From: Cyathus striatus
Lineage: Eukaryota; Basidiomycota; Agaricomycetes; Agaricales; Nidulariaceae
Reading direction: 5' to 3'
Assembly (NCBI GenBank): GCA_025738555.1
Contig: JAOVFP010000011.1
Span: 3,534,001 to 3,598,000 of the forward strand
Length of the DNA stretch: 64,000 nucleotides
In this document: piece by piece, positions 35,926 to 48,304 of the stretch
Numbering within the stretch: the first letter of the stretch is position 1
Layout: each line of letters starts with the position of its first letter
Notes under the pieces: generated by a model
What the model was told of the DNA's origin: nothing
The model's input: only the letters and a program-made list of their open reading frames with translations
Databases searched by the model: none
Translations under genes and position numbers: made by a program

Positions 35926-37310
35926 CAGCCCTGTTGTGTCACAAAAGTTGAAAACATCTTGTAAGGCCTTAAGCCTTTACTTTGATTGTAAGGTCTTGTC
36001 AGATCATTGTAAGACACCAGCCAAACTATTACAATGTCACTAAAAGGCATTGTAATATACAGGCTGTCATGTAAGGACTCTTGAGATATCAGGCCTTATA
36101 CAATGAATTGTAAGGTATCTGTAAGATTAATCTTACATTTCATGATTGCCATAATATTATTTGACCTGTATAATGCCTTATATTCTGCTCATAAAACAAG
36201 TTTAAAAAACCATGCATTTATGAACTCTTTTATCTGTAGATACTGTACTATTTCGACCAACTGTTCGGTCATGTGTCACAGTGGGTCATGATCAGAACAC
36301 TTGAAGGGCTTTGTCACTGGTCACAGAGGGTCGCGAACAGAGGTACAGGGAACATTGGAGAAAAATAATCAGTTTTTTGTAAGGTATACTCAGCAGAAGG
36401 AGTTTTCTGCGAACAGTACAAAATATTGGTCACACACTTTAGTGACCTTCGAACAGAGGTTCAGACCATCACGCTCAGATAGGTGCAAACAATTGGTTGA
36501 AATAGTACAGTATGTTTAGATTTTTTTTCTGCTGAAAGAGTGCAAATTCATCAGATGGAAGTGGAGAATATAAAATACCTACATTATTTTTTGAATAATA
36601 ATTCTATCAAGGTCGTGATGGCCTGGTGAGTAAGATGAGAGCTGGACAGACTGCTTACAAAACCCTAGACAAGTTCAAGATGTGCCCAGGTTAGGCAAGC
36701 TAAATTTGATGCAAGTTCCAGAACATGTACTGAGACCACACAAGATCTGATGTGGGCTGATTAAAACATTCATGTTGAATGTATAAAAAGCCTGCTGCTT
36801 TCACATTGTTATCCTCTCAAGATTTAATTTGTAATGGTAGGTAGTGGAGGTAAGGTAAGTTGAAGGTGAGTCATCTTAAGTCTTCAATAGTACATCAATT
36901 TTTACTTGCTGCATAATTATTAGTGTAAGGAGTAGATTACTTTACTGTAGACTTACAGTTGCCTGTACGTACTTCATAAATAAATGCTTCTTAAAAACGA
37001 TTCACAGAATTTCCATTTTTGAGCTCATGTGATTAGAATAAGACGAAGAATTGATTATTTTTGTTGACAGTCTTAAGTCATCTTACAGGTAATTAAATGA
37101 CATGTATTTATTACAATACTCTGTAGTACATCTTTAAATTGCTTATAAGGATCAGGCTAGCTTCAATGAGTTATAAGGCACCCAGCCAGACATTGTAAGA
37201 GCCTTAAGGTTTTGTGTTCAATTTAATGCCACTTAATATGGCTGATGCCTTAATGCATTACAATGCGTTGTAATACCTTGTGTGGCAAACTAAGTTTTCA
37301 TGACATTGGG
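35926..37310. mobile_element. Possible non-autonomous element with TTGTAAGGC subterminal words
   Basis: Multiple TTGTAAGG/CCTTACAA-type words cluster at 35960-36130 and, in mixed orientation, at 37150-37290. The outer ends share an imperfect inverted CCTGTTG...TGTCA...GAAAAC string (about 35929 and 37317). The interior has no recognised gene. The boundary is uncertain and no target duplication was found. Confidence 0.35.
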
Positions 37311-38030
37311 CAACAGGACTCCTATGTTGCTCCAGGTCAAGTTTCTCTCGATCTTGCCATTTTAATGTACTAATGAAGCAGGACTTCTATATGCTTAGTA
37401 ATGCACATTTGATTTCCTCAGACACAGTGGCATGACTTATGCTTTTATCTCTACTAGGACATGATTCACATCTCTGGTATTAATTCACAGCACTTCTTTG
37501 TGCCTCATTCTCACTCTGCACATTGTTTCTTGCTGCATGATTTTCTAAATGGGATGTGTCCCTTTGGAACTAATGAAAGAGCTCACAATGGCCACAGGCA
37601 ATTTAACTGTGTATCAATTACATTCCCACTAGCTTTTAAGGTTGTTGGGTTATAAATAAAGAATTTGTCGCACAATCGTCGGCTAAATACAGGCTTTCTA
37701 TCAGACAACCAGTTCTGTGATGACTTCAACTGTGTTCTAACCTCCAAATGGCAATTATTATTTCAAATTTCTGTATCCATTCAATGAATGGAATAACCTC
37801 ATGCTCAAGAACTGAGCTTGGTTTTGTGACATTGAATAGTAGGTTTGGGATGGGGACAAGTTGTTACAGTGACACTGTCAACAATTGATGAGGTTGAAGT
37901 GAGACTCGTGACATATCATAGTACATGTTCAATGTTACCTATTGAACATGCGCTTCTTCCATGAACCAGTGTATACTTCTCTCACCCAATTAATTATGGC
38001 ATTCTCATTGCTGACATTTTCCAGGCCTCT
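37311..38030. other. Intergenic DNA with palindromic module copy 3
   Basis: A diverged copy of the terminal palindrome, CCCACTAGCTTTTAAGG then TTGTTGGG, lies at 37625-37649, preceded by ACATT. No gene was recognised. Confidence 0.4.
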
Positions 38031-38306
38031 ATAAGGTAGAGAGCATAAGGTTCCAGCACCCTTACATAATCAACATTCTTGTCACAATAACATTGGAAAT
38101 TCCTTCCTCACACATCATTTTTCCGAAAATCTAACTCCAACAAATGATAGCTTTTGGTATTTGGATCAGAATGTTGGAATTGTTTTTTTTGAAATTTGGA
38201 TTATACCCAGAGAAATTTAAGAAACATGTTTTTGAGTAGTAAATGTGTTAAAACACCATATTAAGGCATTTCAATTTTTTGACCTCAAACATTTTGCACC
38301 TTACAT

Positions 38307-38349
38307 AATATGTTTTGGATTATGTAACATATTTACACGTGATATAATG
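38307..38349 (+). repeat. 43-bp perfect direct repeat, left copy
   Basis: AATATGTTTTGGATTATG... is identical over 43 bases to 40789-40831. The KDZ-type ORF starts two bases after this copy. Confidence 0.9.
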
Positions 38350-38351
38350 TC

Positions 38352-38966
38352 ATGAGTATTTGGGCTGATAGAACATTTACAAATATGGTTGTTAATTCAG
38401 TATATCATTTTCATGCATCAACTGCTGCATATACAGAATTTTGGAATTACACTTTTTCAAATGGTGCAGAAAATACATATCCACCTATCTCATGGTGGCA
38501 AGTGTGGAAAGCTTTTGTTGAAGAAACAGTTAGACAGATATCTGTCTCAATGAATACATTTTTGCAAGTACCTAATAACATATCAACAGAAGCATTAACA
38601 AAGGAAGCATATGAACAATTAGGTCAAAATGGACTTATTGGTCAATCACTGGATCATTCCTGTAATGAGTGTACTCATCCATATAAAGCTACTGCTGACT
38701 TTATTACACCTGCTGATGATGCGGCAGTGGTTGGTATTGATGAAAACCAGTCTGTTCCTCCACTACAACAAAATGCTGAAAATAGAGAATTACAAAATAT
38801 AGATAACAATGCAATGGAAACAGATGGTACTGTTGAGCCAGATGTTAAAATGGTAGTGATAGATGGAATTGTTATGGGGCCAACTCATTGTGCATATAAA
38901 GATTGTTCAGCCAAAAAAATAGGGCCATCTAGTGGCAAAACCCACTACCTACCAAATAAACAATAG
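38352..38966 (+). pseudogene. KDZ-associated cysteine-cluster (CxC5/6-like) protein fragment
   Basis: A 204-residue open frame. DHSCNECTHPYK supplies a CxxC pair, and VVIDGIVMGPTHCAYKDC matches the hallmark of cysteine-cluster domains that accompany KDZ transposases in Agaricomycetes (normally followed by an RGGVFC-type segment). Here the frame departs from the family after KDCSAKK and stops, so the rest of the zinc cluster is missing. Acidic linker residues 120-175 separate the two parts. It is likely a DNA-binding accessory of a transposase. Family assignment is from memory of the motif. Confidence 0.6.
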
Positions 38967-39375
38967 GGCCAGGTAAGAGAATTGAGAATATTTATTGATA
39001 ATACAAATTTAAAATACAGTAATTGATACAATAGATTAAAACTCATATATTTTGTGGATAAGTCTGGAAAGAAACTGGTTGTGATAGGTGAGATTAAAAT
39101 AAAGCAAATTGATATACCCTGGACAATTCAGACTTGTTAAGTCACATAGTTATTTAACATGGAAGAAAGATATTTAGTAGAAAAGGATGATAAGTTATCT
39201 TCATTAATACTTTAGAGATTTTAAAATAAGTATTAGTACTGAATGTGAATTAGTGGGATTGAGTATATTTTGTAATACATTTATTTTTAACTCTGACTGG
39301 GAAGGTATTTGTTGCAAAGATGCATAACATTCAGCTTTTTATTGGACACACTGGAATATATCAGATGTGCAACAG

Positions 39376-39475
39376 CATGGGTAACCCATGGGTATCTGGA
39401 GCTCAACCCATACCCATACCCATGCTAGCCTGTACCCATTCTCATGGGTATGGGTTCCCACAGGTATCACAACCC
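39376..39475. repeat. ACCCAT/ATGGGT word cluster
   Basis: GGGTAACCCATGGGT and several ACCCATACCCAT words in both orientations lie within 100 bases, similar in style to hAT subterminal repeats. Confidence 0.6.
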
Positions 39476-39779
39476 ATAGGTTTTACTAATATTTACAAAT
39501 TTTAGAATAAGAAAGAATATAAAATGAAATATGCCATAGCACTCAGACCAGACATGCAAATATTATGTACAATAGCTTGTTTTGTATGTACATTACAAGG
39601 CTTGTGATATGTGAGCACTCAGCTGAATTGAGTTAAAATTGGCAGCTCTAAGATAGGCAATGGTATGGGAATTGTACTAGGAAAGTCTAGTATACTCAAA
39701 ACAATAAATGTTGAATTATAATGAACTATAGTACAACTATTTATATGTAGTATAGTATGGGCATGAAACAGAGGGGTTA

Positions 39780-40130
39780 AAAATGAAGCAGAGAGAGCAA
39801 AAGAAATGTAGAGATTTTATAAATGAAGCAAATAAAATAGAATCAACATAGAGAGAGAAGGAATGAAGTAAGGAGGTCTGTAACAAAGCAGGGAGAGCTG
39901 CAACGAAGCTGAGAGAGAGCAGAATTAAATTAGCTAGAGTAGGAACAAGTTATAAAGAGCAGGAACAAAGCATAGAGACCAGAAACTAGACAGGGAGATA
40001 AAAAATGAAGAAGAGACCAGAAACCAAGCAGAGAGAGCATGAACTAGGCAGAGAGAGCAGGAACAGATTGAGAATGATGGAGAGAGAATAAGAACAAGTT
40101 AGAGAGAGCATGAATGAAACAGATAGGTTA
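39780..40130. repeat. Degenerate purine-rich minisatellite
   Basis: Irregular repeats of an AGAGAGAGCAGGAACAAAGC-like unit of roughly 20-25 bases, strongly A+G on the + strand. Confidence 0.7.
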
Positions 40131-40659
40131 ATGGCTTATGAACAAGGCAGTAAGCTTAAGGAGCTTGCTAGCACTAGTGCTAATTCCATGGAGATTCATA
40201 ACATATTTCAAATGTTGCATATACATAAATATATGTGATAAATCTTTTAGGTTTCCAATAATGGATTGAAACTATGATGAGAAATGAGCAACATACAGAT
40301 TACTAAGAAGAATATAACATACATGGCTCAATTCAGGTGTTGCATGTGGAGGAAGGTTGGAAGAAGCTATGATAGACAGTGAAGAAGACATGAAAGGGCT
40401 GTAAGTTATGAAAGTTAGTCAAGTTAAATAGCAAAAGGAATGCTACACACATTGTGAAATGAGAATTTATTTTAGCTCATCAGAGATGAGGGAGGAGTAA
40501 AGATAACACACAGTTCAAGATAGAAGCAAGGAAGATGGGAAATAAATACAACACAAGATTATATAGTAGTAGGATTTTCAATTGATAACAATTGATTGAA
40601 ATAGTGGTCCAATTCATAAGTGTACTAAATACATTTTGAATAGTTTTGGTTTCAATAGT

Positions 40660-40788
40660 GGCAGGAGCCAATCAGGTCAAGATCACAGCAAGAACCAATC
40701 AGGTTGAGATCCCAAAGTCAGATCTCAAAATTGCCTTTTCAGGATGTCAAGAGTCCCCTAAGACCCACTTACCTTAAAAGGTAGTGGG
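40660..40788 (-). repeat. Palindromic terminal module, copy 4
   Basis: The palindrome CCCACTTACCTTAAAAGG-TAGTGGG lies at 40764-40788, in inverse orientation to copy 1 at 421-545, with which it shares the adjoining 100 bases. Its end abuts the 43-bp direct repeat. Confidence 0.5.
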
Positions 40789-40831
40789 AATATGTTTTGG
40801 ATTATGTAACATATTTACACGTGATATAATG
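40789..40831 (+). repeat. 43-bp perfect direct repeat, right copy
   Basis: Identical to 38307-38349. Together they bracket 2.44 kb including the KDZ-type ORF. Confidence 0.9.
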
Positions 40832-41377
40832 ACACGCTATGTCACAAAAATGTGACAGCGAGAGCAGCTTAGACTTAAATACTGGTGACATATTGAGGTG
40901 TTCTTTGCTTAAACATCTTAGAATCACATTTTAGAGCATATTGGAGTTGATGTAGAGTAAACTAAAAGTCAAAATAGTAGCACACAATTTTTTTTATTTT
41001 CCCAAACCCAGAATTTTGCACCTCTTGGTGCTTACTAAGCTGATTACATAAGGGTGCTGGATTCTTATGCTCTCTACCTTATGTGAAATGTATGTCTTCT
41101 CTTGATCTTCTCGTTGGTCTCATGGTCATTCCGCATGGGTATTCCAACTATTTATAGCCCATATGTGTGGTGAATTGAAATCCATGCTGATCAATTGCCA
41201 AAGTGACAAGAAATCTCGCTGTCTTGCTATTATTGACCTGCATCGGTGTGTGACACAGGCCTGGGTATAGGTATTTAAACATGGTGTGGCAACATCTGCA
41301 TGTTCCTTTACCCCACTTCTCTGAACCAGAAGATTCAAAGAGCATGCTGACAAACTCAATTACAAGCACTTTTACTC

Positions 41378-44300
41378 ATGGCTACAGTATATACTTCAAG
41401 CACTGAAATGCTCAAAAATATGCAAAATTCAACTATTCAAAATTCAAATATCTATGCTGCTGGTCAAGATCTTATGATTATTAATGAAAGAGGCAAAAAT
41501 GAAATTCAAGTAAAGCTTGGTTTACTAAAGCCAGTAGCTCATGATGATTATTATGTTCCTTGTTGCTTGGAAGGAACAAGAAAGAGTGTCTTTCATAAGA
41601 TTTATAGGTGGCTTGATGACTTTGGTATGTGTATTTTAACAATCCAGTAATAACATTCATAAGTATTTTTTCTGTTAGATGAGTTGACACCAAATATAAT
41701 GTGGATCACAGGATATCCTGGAGCTGGTAAATCAGCTATTGCTTCTAGTTTAGTGTCAGAACTCTCCAAAACTAGGAGGTTGTGTGGCTACCACTTCTTC
41801 AAAAGGGATAATGTAATTTTTAGTGATCCATGTGTAATTTGGCATACCATTGCTGCTGCTATGGCTTCAAACCACACAGTTATTGCTGAAGCAATGGCAA
41901 AAAAGCTGAACAGTAATTTTAGAATTCAAGATATCAAGTGGCATTTTGATAATCTGATCTCCATGATCTTTGATGGATACTTAGATCAACTTTGTAATCC
42001 AGTAGTTATTCTTGATGCTTTGGATGAATGTAAAAATTCAGATGACAGGTATATATTCCTGAACACTCTAATTTCTTGGTCAAGGTTTTCCAAGCAATGT
42101 AAGCTTATAATCACAAGCAGACCTGGTTACATGCCAATAGAATTGGAAAAGAATGGAATTTGTATTGATTATGAGTTAACTAATAATGATATTAAATTTT
42201 ATTTAAAATATAAATTTGAGGAATCCTACTCTTGGCTAAGATGGAAACCAAGTGATTATGACCTAAATTTCATGGCACAAAAAGCTGCTGGATTGTTCAT
42301 TTGGGCAGCTACATCCATTAAATTCATTACATCACAACAGCAAAGTATAATATCCCCTAGAAAAAAGTTAAACAGAATACTGGAAAACCAAGAGAGCAGT
42401 AGTACAGTTTCTGGCATTGATAACTTGTACATACAGATTCTGAGTACTTCATTTGAAACATGGAGCAAAACAGACAAAGAAACTGTTCAGAATATTTTAG
42501 GACTAATAATACATGCTAAAGTACCATTAAATGTAAATGATATAAAGCACTTCATTTGCAGAAATGAAGATGATGATTTAGAAGATGATATTCAAGTTAT
42601 TTTAAAATGTTTACAACCTGTGGTATCTACAAATGGTGGAAAAGTCACTATAAGACATTTGTTATTTGTTGAGTTCTTGACAGAAAGATGTAACATGCAG
42701 ACAAATATTTATAATATTTTAAAAAAGGAACTAAAGTTTAATATCTGTAATTTGAAAACATCATATAAAAAAAACAAAGACATTGAAAATTTGTGTGAAA
42801 TCATCCAGGATTGCATACCAAGTTATTTGCAATACTGCTGTATGTATTGGCTTTCACATCAAATAGACATCTTTAGGAAAAATAGAACAGATGGAATAAA
42901 AGATCTAATGCATTTATTACATGAAAAATTCTTGTACTGGCTAGAAGTGATGAGTTTGCTAAATGAAATACCAAGGGCTTTGGGGCTGCTAAAAGCTTTA
43001 AAATGTTGTCAGCATGTAAGTAAGTTCAAAACAAAAAAGAAACATACTAAATACTAAGTTACATATAGAATGACAATAGAGTGAAAATTTTTATTGCTGA
43101 TGCAATTCAATTCATACTGCATTTCTATATCCCAATAACAACTAGTACTCCACATATATATCTTTCTGGAATGCCATTTACCCCCAGAAAATCAGTTGTG
43201 TATCTTCAATATTGCTGCATGTTTGAAAATATAATATCCAGATTAGGTGACATTGAGGAAGATTGGAAATACAGGGAAAGTGAAGTTTATTATCATGACT
43301 CATCAATAACTAGCCTGGCTATTTCTCATGACACAAATCAAATTCTTATTGGATTTTCAAATGGCACAGTAGGAATATGTGACAAAATAACTGGAAAATT
43401 CTCTACTGGCCCATTTAAAGGTCACACCGACTATGTCTCATCAATAGCATTCTCTCCAAATGAAAAGCAAGTTGTATCAGGTTCATATGATAAAACTGTT
43501 AAAATATGGGATGTGGAAAGTGGAAAAATTGCTGCTGGGCCATTTGAAGGTCACACAGCCTGGATCACATCAGTAGCATACTCTCCTGATGGAAAGAAAG
43601 TTGGGTCAGGCTCATTTGATAATACAGTAATAATATGGAGTCTAGAAAGTGGAAAATTGCTGCAGGACCATTTGAAGGTCACATAAACAAGATTACTTCA
43701 GTGGTATTCTCTCCAGATGGAAAACAGGTTCTGTCAGAATCATCTGATACAACTATCAAAATATGAAATGTGGAATTTGGAGTAATTATTGGTTCATTTG
43801 AAGGTCACACAGACAGGGTAACATCCTTAGCATTCTCTCCAGATGGGAAGAAAGTAGTATCTAGCTCATTTGATAAAACTGTGAGAATATGGAGTGTAAA
43901 ACATGGAACAATTGCTGCTGATCCATTTAAAGGCCACACAAACTGGGTAACATCAGTAGCATTTTCTTCAGATGGGAAGAAAGTTGTATCAGGCTCATAT
44001 GATAAAACTGTGAGAGTGTGGGATGTGAAGAGTGGAACAATATCTGCTGGTCCATTTGAAGGTCATATAAGTCCAGTATCAACAGTAGCATTCTCTCCAG
44101 ATGGAAAACAAGTTGTATCAGGCTCATATGATAAAACTGTAAGAATATGGAGTATAGGAAGTAGAACAATTGCTACTGGTTCATTTGAAGGCCACACAAA
44201 TTCAGTAACATCAGTAGCATTTTCTCCTGATGAATAGAAAGTGGTGTCAGGTTCAGCAGATAAAAATGTGATAATATGGGGTGTGGAAAGTGGAAAAATT

Positions 44301-46492
44301 GCTGTTGGTCCACTTCAAGGTCACATAGATGGGATTACTTCAGTAGCATTTTCTCCCAATGGTAGACAAGTGGTGTCAGGTTCAACTGATAAAAATATGA
44401 TAATATGGGGTGTGAACAATGGAGAAATTGCTGCTGGTCCATTTCAGAATCACACAGATTATGTATCAACAGTAGCATATTCTCCAAATAGCAAGCAAGT
44501 GGTATCAGGCTCAAATGATAGATCTGTTAGAGTATGGAATGTGGGAAGTATAACAATTGCTGCTGGTCCATTTGTAGGTCACACAGATGTAGTCATATCA
44601 GTAGCATTTTCTCCAGATGGAACACAAATTCTATCAGGTTCATCTGATAAAACCATCAGAATATGGGATGTAAACAGCAGGAAAATTGCTGTTAATAAAT
44701 TTGAGGGCCACACAAACAGGGTAACAGCAATAGCATTTTCTCCAGATGGAAAGCAAGTTGTATCAGGCTCATTTGATCACACTGTGAGAATATGGACTGT
44801 GAAAAGTGGGACAATGGCTGCTGGTCCATTCAGAGGTCATACAGGATGGGTTGTTTCAGTAGCATTTTCTCCAGATAGTAACAAAGTTGTATCAGGTTCA
44901 TATGATAAAACTGTGAGAGTGTGGGACTTGAAGAGTGGAACAATTGCTGCTGGTCCATTTGGAGGTCACATTAGTCCAGTATCAACAGTAGCATTCTTGC
45001 CAGATGGAAGGCTAATTGCATCAGGCTCAAATGATAGAACTGTAAGAATATGAAGTATAGGAAGTAGAACAATTACTACCAGTCCATTTGAAGGTCACAC
45101 AAATTCAGTAACATCAGTAGCATTTTCTCCTGATGAAAAGAAAGTGGTGTCAGGTTCAGCAGATAAAAATGTGATAATATGGGATGTGGAAAGTGGAAAA
45201 ATAGCTGGTCCACTTCAGGGTCACATTGATGTGGTCTTATCAGTAGCATTTTCTCCAAATGGCAGGCATGTAGTGTCAGGTTCAGTTGATAAAAGTATGA
45301 TAATATGGGGTGTAGATAATGTAAAAATAGCTGCTGGTCCTTTTCAAATTCACATAGACTATGTATCCTCAGTAGCATATTCTCCAAATGGCAAGCAAGT
45401 GATGTCAGGCTCAAATGATCAAACTGTCAGAATATGGGATGTGGAGAGTGTATCAATCACTGCTGGTCTATTTGAGGATCACACAAATGTGGTCACATCA
45501 GTAGCATTCTCTCCAGATGGAGAGAAAGTGGTATCAGGCTCATATGATTACTCTGTGAGAATATGGAATTTGAAAAATGGGACAATTTCTGTTGGTCCAT
45601 TTGAAGGTCACATGGGAAGGGTTACATCAGTAGCATATTCTCCAGATGGAAAACAAGTTGCATCAGGCTCATATGATAAAACTGTGATAATATGGGATGT
45701 GGAGAGTGGAGCCATTGCTGCTGGTCCATTTGAAGGACATACAGAATGGGTTCTATCTGTAGTATTTTCTCCAGATGGCAAGAAAGTGGTTTCAGGTTCA
45801 GTGGATAGAACTGTGAGAATATGGGATTTGGATGGTGGGATGATTGCAGCTGGGCCATTTTTTGGTCACACAAACTGGGTTTTAGCAGTAGCATTCTCTC
45901 CAAATGGCAAGCAAGTTGTATCAGCCTCAAGTGATAACACTATGAGGATATGGAATGTAGATATTATAACAGCTACTCCTAGTCCTTATGAAAGACATTG
46001 TGTCACATCTGTTGAAATGCAATTGGTATCTGATCTACACCAGAAGCTCTTATTAATAAAAAATAATGACTCCTTGAATTCTTATTCAGCTGAGGCAAGG
46101 TGTTTGTCATTTTAAAAATATTTCAAAATATTAAACTAATTGGGTTTTGGCATTAGAGGCATGTTATAAATTTACAGTTGACTTCTGGTTTGTACATATG
46201 CAATACAATGGTTAAACTTGTTTTGGAAATGCTGATTTTTTGTGATCTAGATCATTGTAAAAATTTATTTTCAATGGGTGGCCCTTGTATTTATACATCA
46301 TGTCATGAAGATGGCTGGACTAAAGATAATGCAGGAAATTTACTCTTTTGGGTTCCTGATTATTTGAGATCTGGATTATGTGATTTTGATACCATATCTA
46401 TTATGGGTCAGCATGCTACATGTATATTGGATCTTTCAAAGTTCTGTCATGGGTCCAACTGGATGTTTTGTTACTTCATCTGTGTAAGATAG
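41378..46492 (+). pseudogene. NLR-like STAND protein: NACHT plus WD40 propellers
   Basis: Exon 1 (41378-41624) has the segment LGLLKPVAHDDYYVPCCLEGTRK, typical of the linker before NACHT in basidiomycete STAND proteins. It splices via 41625-41678 into the NACHT domain: P-loop GYPGAGKSA, Walker B VVILDALDEC, a SRPG sensor-like motif and HLLFVEFLT. A second intron (about 43020-43081) leads to SGMPFTPRKS and about 20 WD40 blades of 43 residues (43420-45960), each ending VRIWDV-like. A last exon (from about 46175) carries the conserved tail GNLLFWVPDYLRSGL...LDLSKFCHGSNW. Lesions: a one-base loss in an A run near 43652, then TGA 43764-43766, TAG 44235-44237 and TGA 45051-45053. STAND NTPases act as nonself sensors in fungi. 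This copy as read is broken, unless the assembly is at fault. Confidence 0.85.
43420..45960 (+). repeat. WD40-coding tandem repeat, 129-nt period
   Basis: About 20 near-uniform blades of 129 nt, with a diverged blade before them. Blades 5-11 and 12-18 correspond one to one with a 903-nt (7 x 129) offset; for example the unique GHISPVSTVAF blade occurs at 44061 and 44964. Confidence 0.9.
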
Positions 46493-47429
46493 CACTGTTA
46501 GCCATACTGATTTTTAGATTTTGAAGTAGATTTGAAGTAGATAATTATAAATGATAGAAAGAACTCTGATCAACAGTGGGGGCTTTTTAATAAGATATAA
46601 TACATCTAGTGTACTTCTACCTACTATAAAAACATTATTTCTATATTCTATGTGCTACTTACAAACAGTATAATATATCTGGGCTGTAATTAGTAGCTAA
46701 GGTAGAGGTCCTGGACTGTTAGCTAGTGTGGGAATGATTCGCGCTAATAAGGGACATAACTAGCCTAAGTAGGAAAGCATCTAAGAATAGAAACACTGAG
46801 GTCAAAGCTTATTCTCAACATCAGTGTGAAATAATTACCAGTGAGGCCAGAGATCGAGCTAAGCATGCATCTATTCTAATAATAGGATATCAAAGCTATG
46901 TTATTGCATCATAGGAAAAGGCATGAGCACTAGACCCACAGCAGTTGCCACTATCTAACCATGCTGTACCAGTGCTGTGCATCAGCATGCCATAGGTGCC
47001 TAGCCTGGCCTGAGACCCAGCATTCCTGGCAGGCTTATTCAGCAGTTCCCATTCCACATGTCAAAGCACATGGCATCATGCCTCCATATGGAATGTTCTT
47101 TCTGCAGGATGAGTTATTGTCCTTTGTTATCATCCCATGTGAACACATTCTTGGCACTCATATGTTTGTATATTGGTGATTTACTCTGGTCCATCCCAGA
47201 CGCCTGTATCCAGTCTAAAAGTCTAATTTACAGCTTAGCTAATGTGCAATTACTGCTTTTGTATTAACTATATAGTTTCTCTTAGCTGTGTTCTGTAAGA
47301 TATTTAATAGGTAGCTTTGTGTAGTAGAAGGGCAGTTTCCTGTGCCCTGAGAAATACCAGCTAGCATCATGCTTTAGTATTTGTGTGAGCAATTGAGATT
47401 CTAAGTGTAATGAGAACTGTGAAGTCATA
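46493..47429. other. Intergenic DNA
   Basis: No gene, RNA or repeat family was recognised between the NLR-like gene and the solo LTR. Short frames at 46961-47267 have no domain content. Confidence 0.4.
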
Positions 47430-48083
47430 AGCCCTGTTATATCTGTGTCCAGATACATTGTGCTGACATTACTGAAGGTTCCCACATGACCTTCCAACAC
47501 ACCCGGTCCATTCCCAGAATGTATCTGCTACGGGTTTATACTTCCTGACATTCCCACCCAGGAATGTACCTGGAACCCATCAGGTTTTCTATTGGGTATC
47601 CCAGATATGTAGTTTCTCTTATGACGGCCTCACTGCATCATCATTCTATTACTCCTCTCTTCCATTTCTACTTGTACATTTCATCATGGCCTTTGTAGTT
47701 TAGTTGAGCTCTTTACGCTCCCCCCCCCCTTACACGTGAATTTCACATGAACTTCACATGAATTGGTGAAGTTCATGTGAAGTTCATGTGAAATTTAGGT
47801 GAACTTTTTTGCATTATTTTTGCTGAATTTCAGTGAGAACACTGCTAATAATTTCACCTGAATTTCACATGAATTTCACATGAACTTCACCAATTCATGT
47901 GAATTCAGGTGAATAATTCACTTAATCTTCACATGAAATTTTTCACCAAATTTTCATGTCACTTGGTGAAGTTCACGTTAATTTCACCAGAAATTCACAT
48001 GGAGCTTATACAATAGTAATGAGCTTCAATTGTATTTCATGGTGTTGCTTACTAATAATAAAAATAAATGTACATAGTAAATA

Positions 48084-48176
48084 ATGACTCCAGTCAGAAT
48101 TGAACCAACAACCTCTGATTGATGACTAATAGTTTTTCACACAGTTCAGCAATTAATCACTACACCATAAGAACTT
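48084..48176 (-). other. tRNA-like relic inside the hAT-like element
   Basis: On the minus strand TGGTGTAGTGATTAA resembles a pol III A box and GGTTCAATTCT a B box, about 60 nt apart. A full cloverleaf cannot be folded: the acceptor and T stems are poor. It could be a decayed tRNA gene or a tRNA-derived SINE head captured by the element. Confidence 0.35.
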
Positions 48177-48304
48177 GTATAGAAAAGTTATTTCCCACAC
48201 TATATACCCCCATCAACCCTCCGCTTTCTAATACTTTGTCACATGATTGACATATCACATGACCAAAACACGTCGCACCATTGTTGATTCTTGCTTCTTG
48301 CCAC

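Larger units (their letters stand above)
38031..41082 (+). mobile_element. KDZ-associated element with 42-bp terminal inverted repeats
   Basis: Positions 38031-38072 and 41041-41082 are inverted copies, 38 of 42 identical, starting ATAAGGTAGAGAGCATAAG. One mismatch pair is CA versus TG. Inside lie a KDZ-type cysteine-cluster ORF, a 43-bp direct repeat, ACCCAT-rich sequence (39376-39475), a purine-rich degenerate repeat (39780-40130) and a palindromic module (40764-40788). No KDZ transposase core remains, so the copy is decayed or non-autonomous. No target duplication was seen. Confidence 0.6.

Noticed and set aside
38031..41082. An LTR retrotransposon bounded by the 43-bp direct repeat
   Set aside because: The repeat is too short, lacks TG/CA ends, and the outer 42-bp repeats are inverted, which fits a DNA element.
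43927..45930. Minus-strand frames opposite the WD40 array
   Set aside because: Periodic shadows of the 129-nt repeat.
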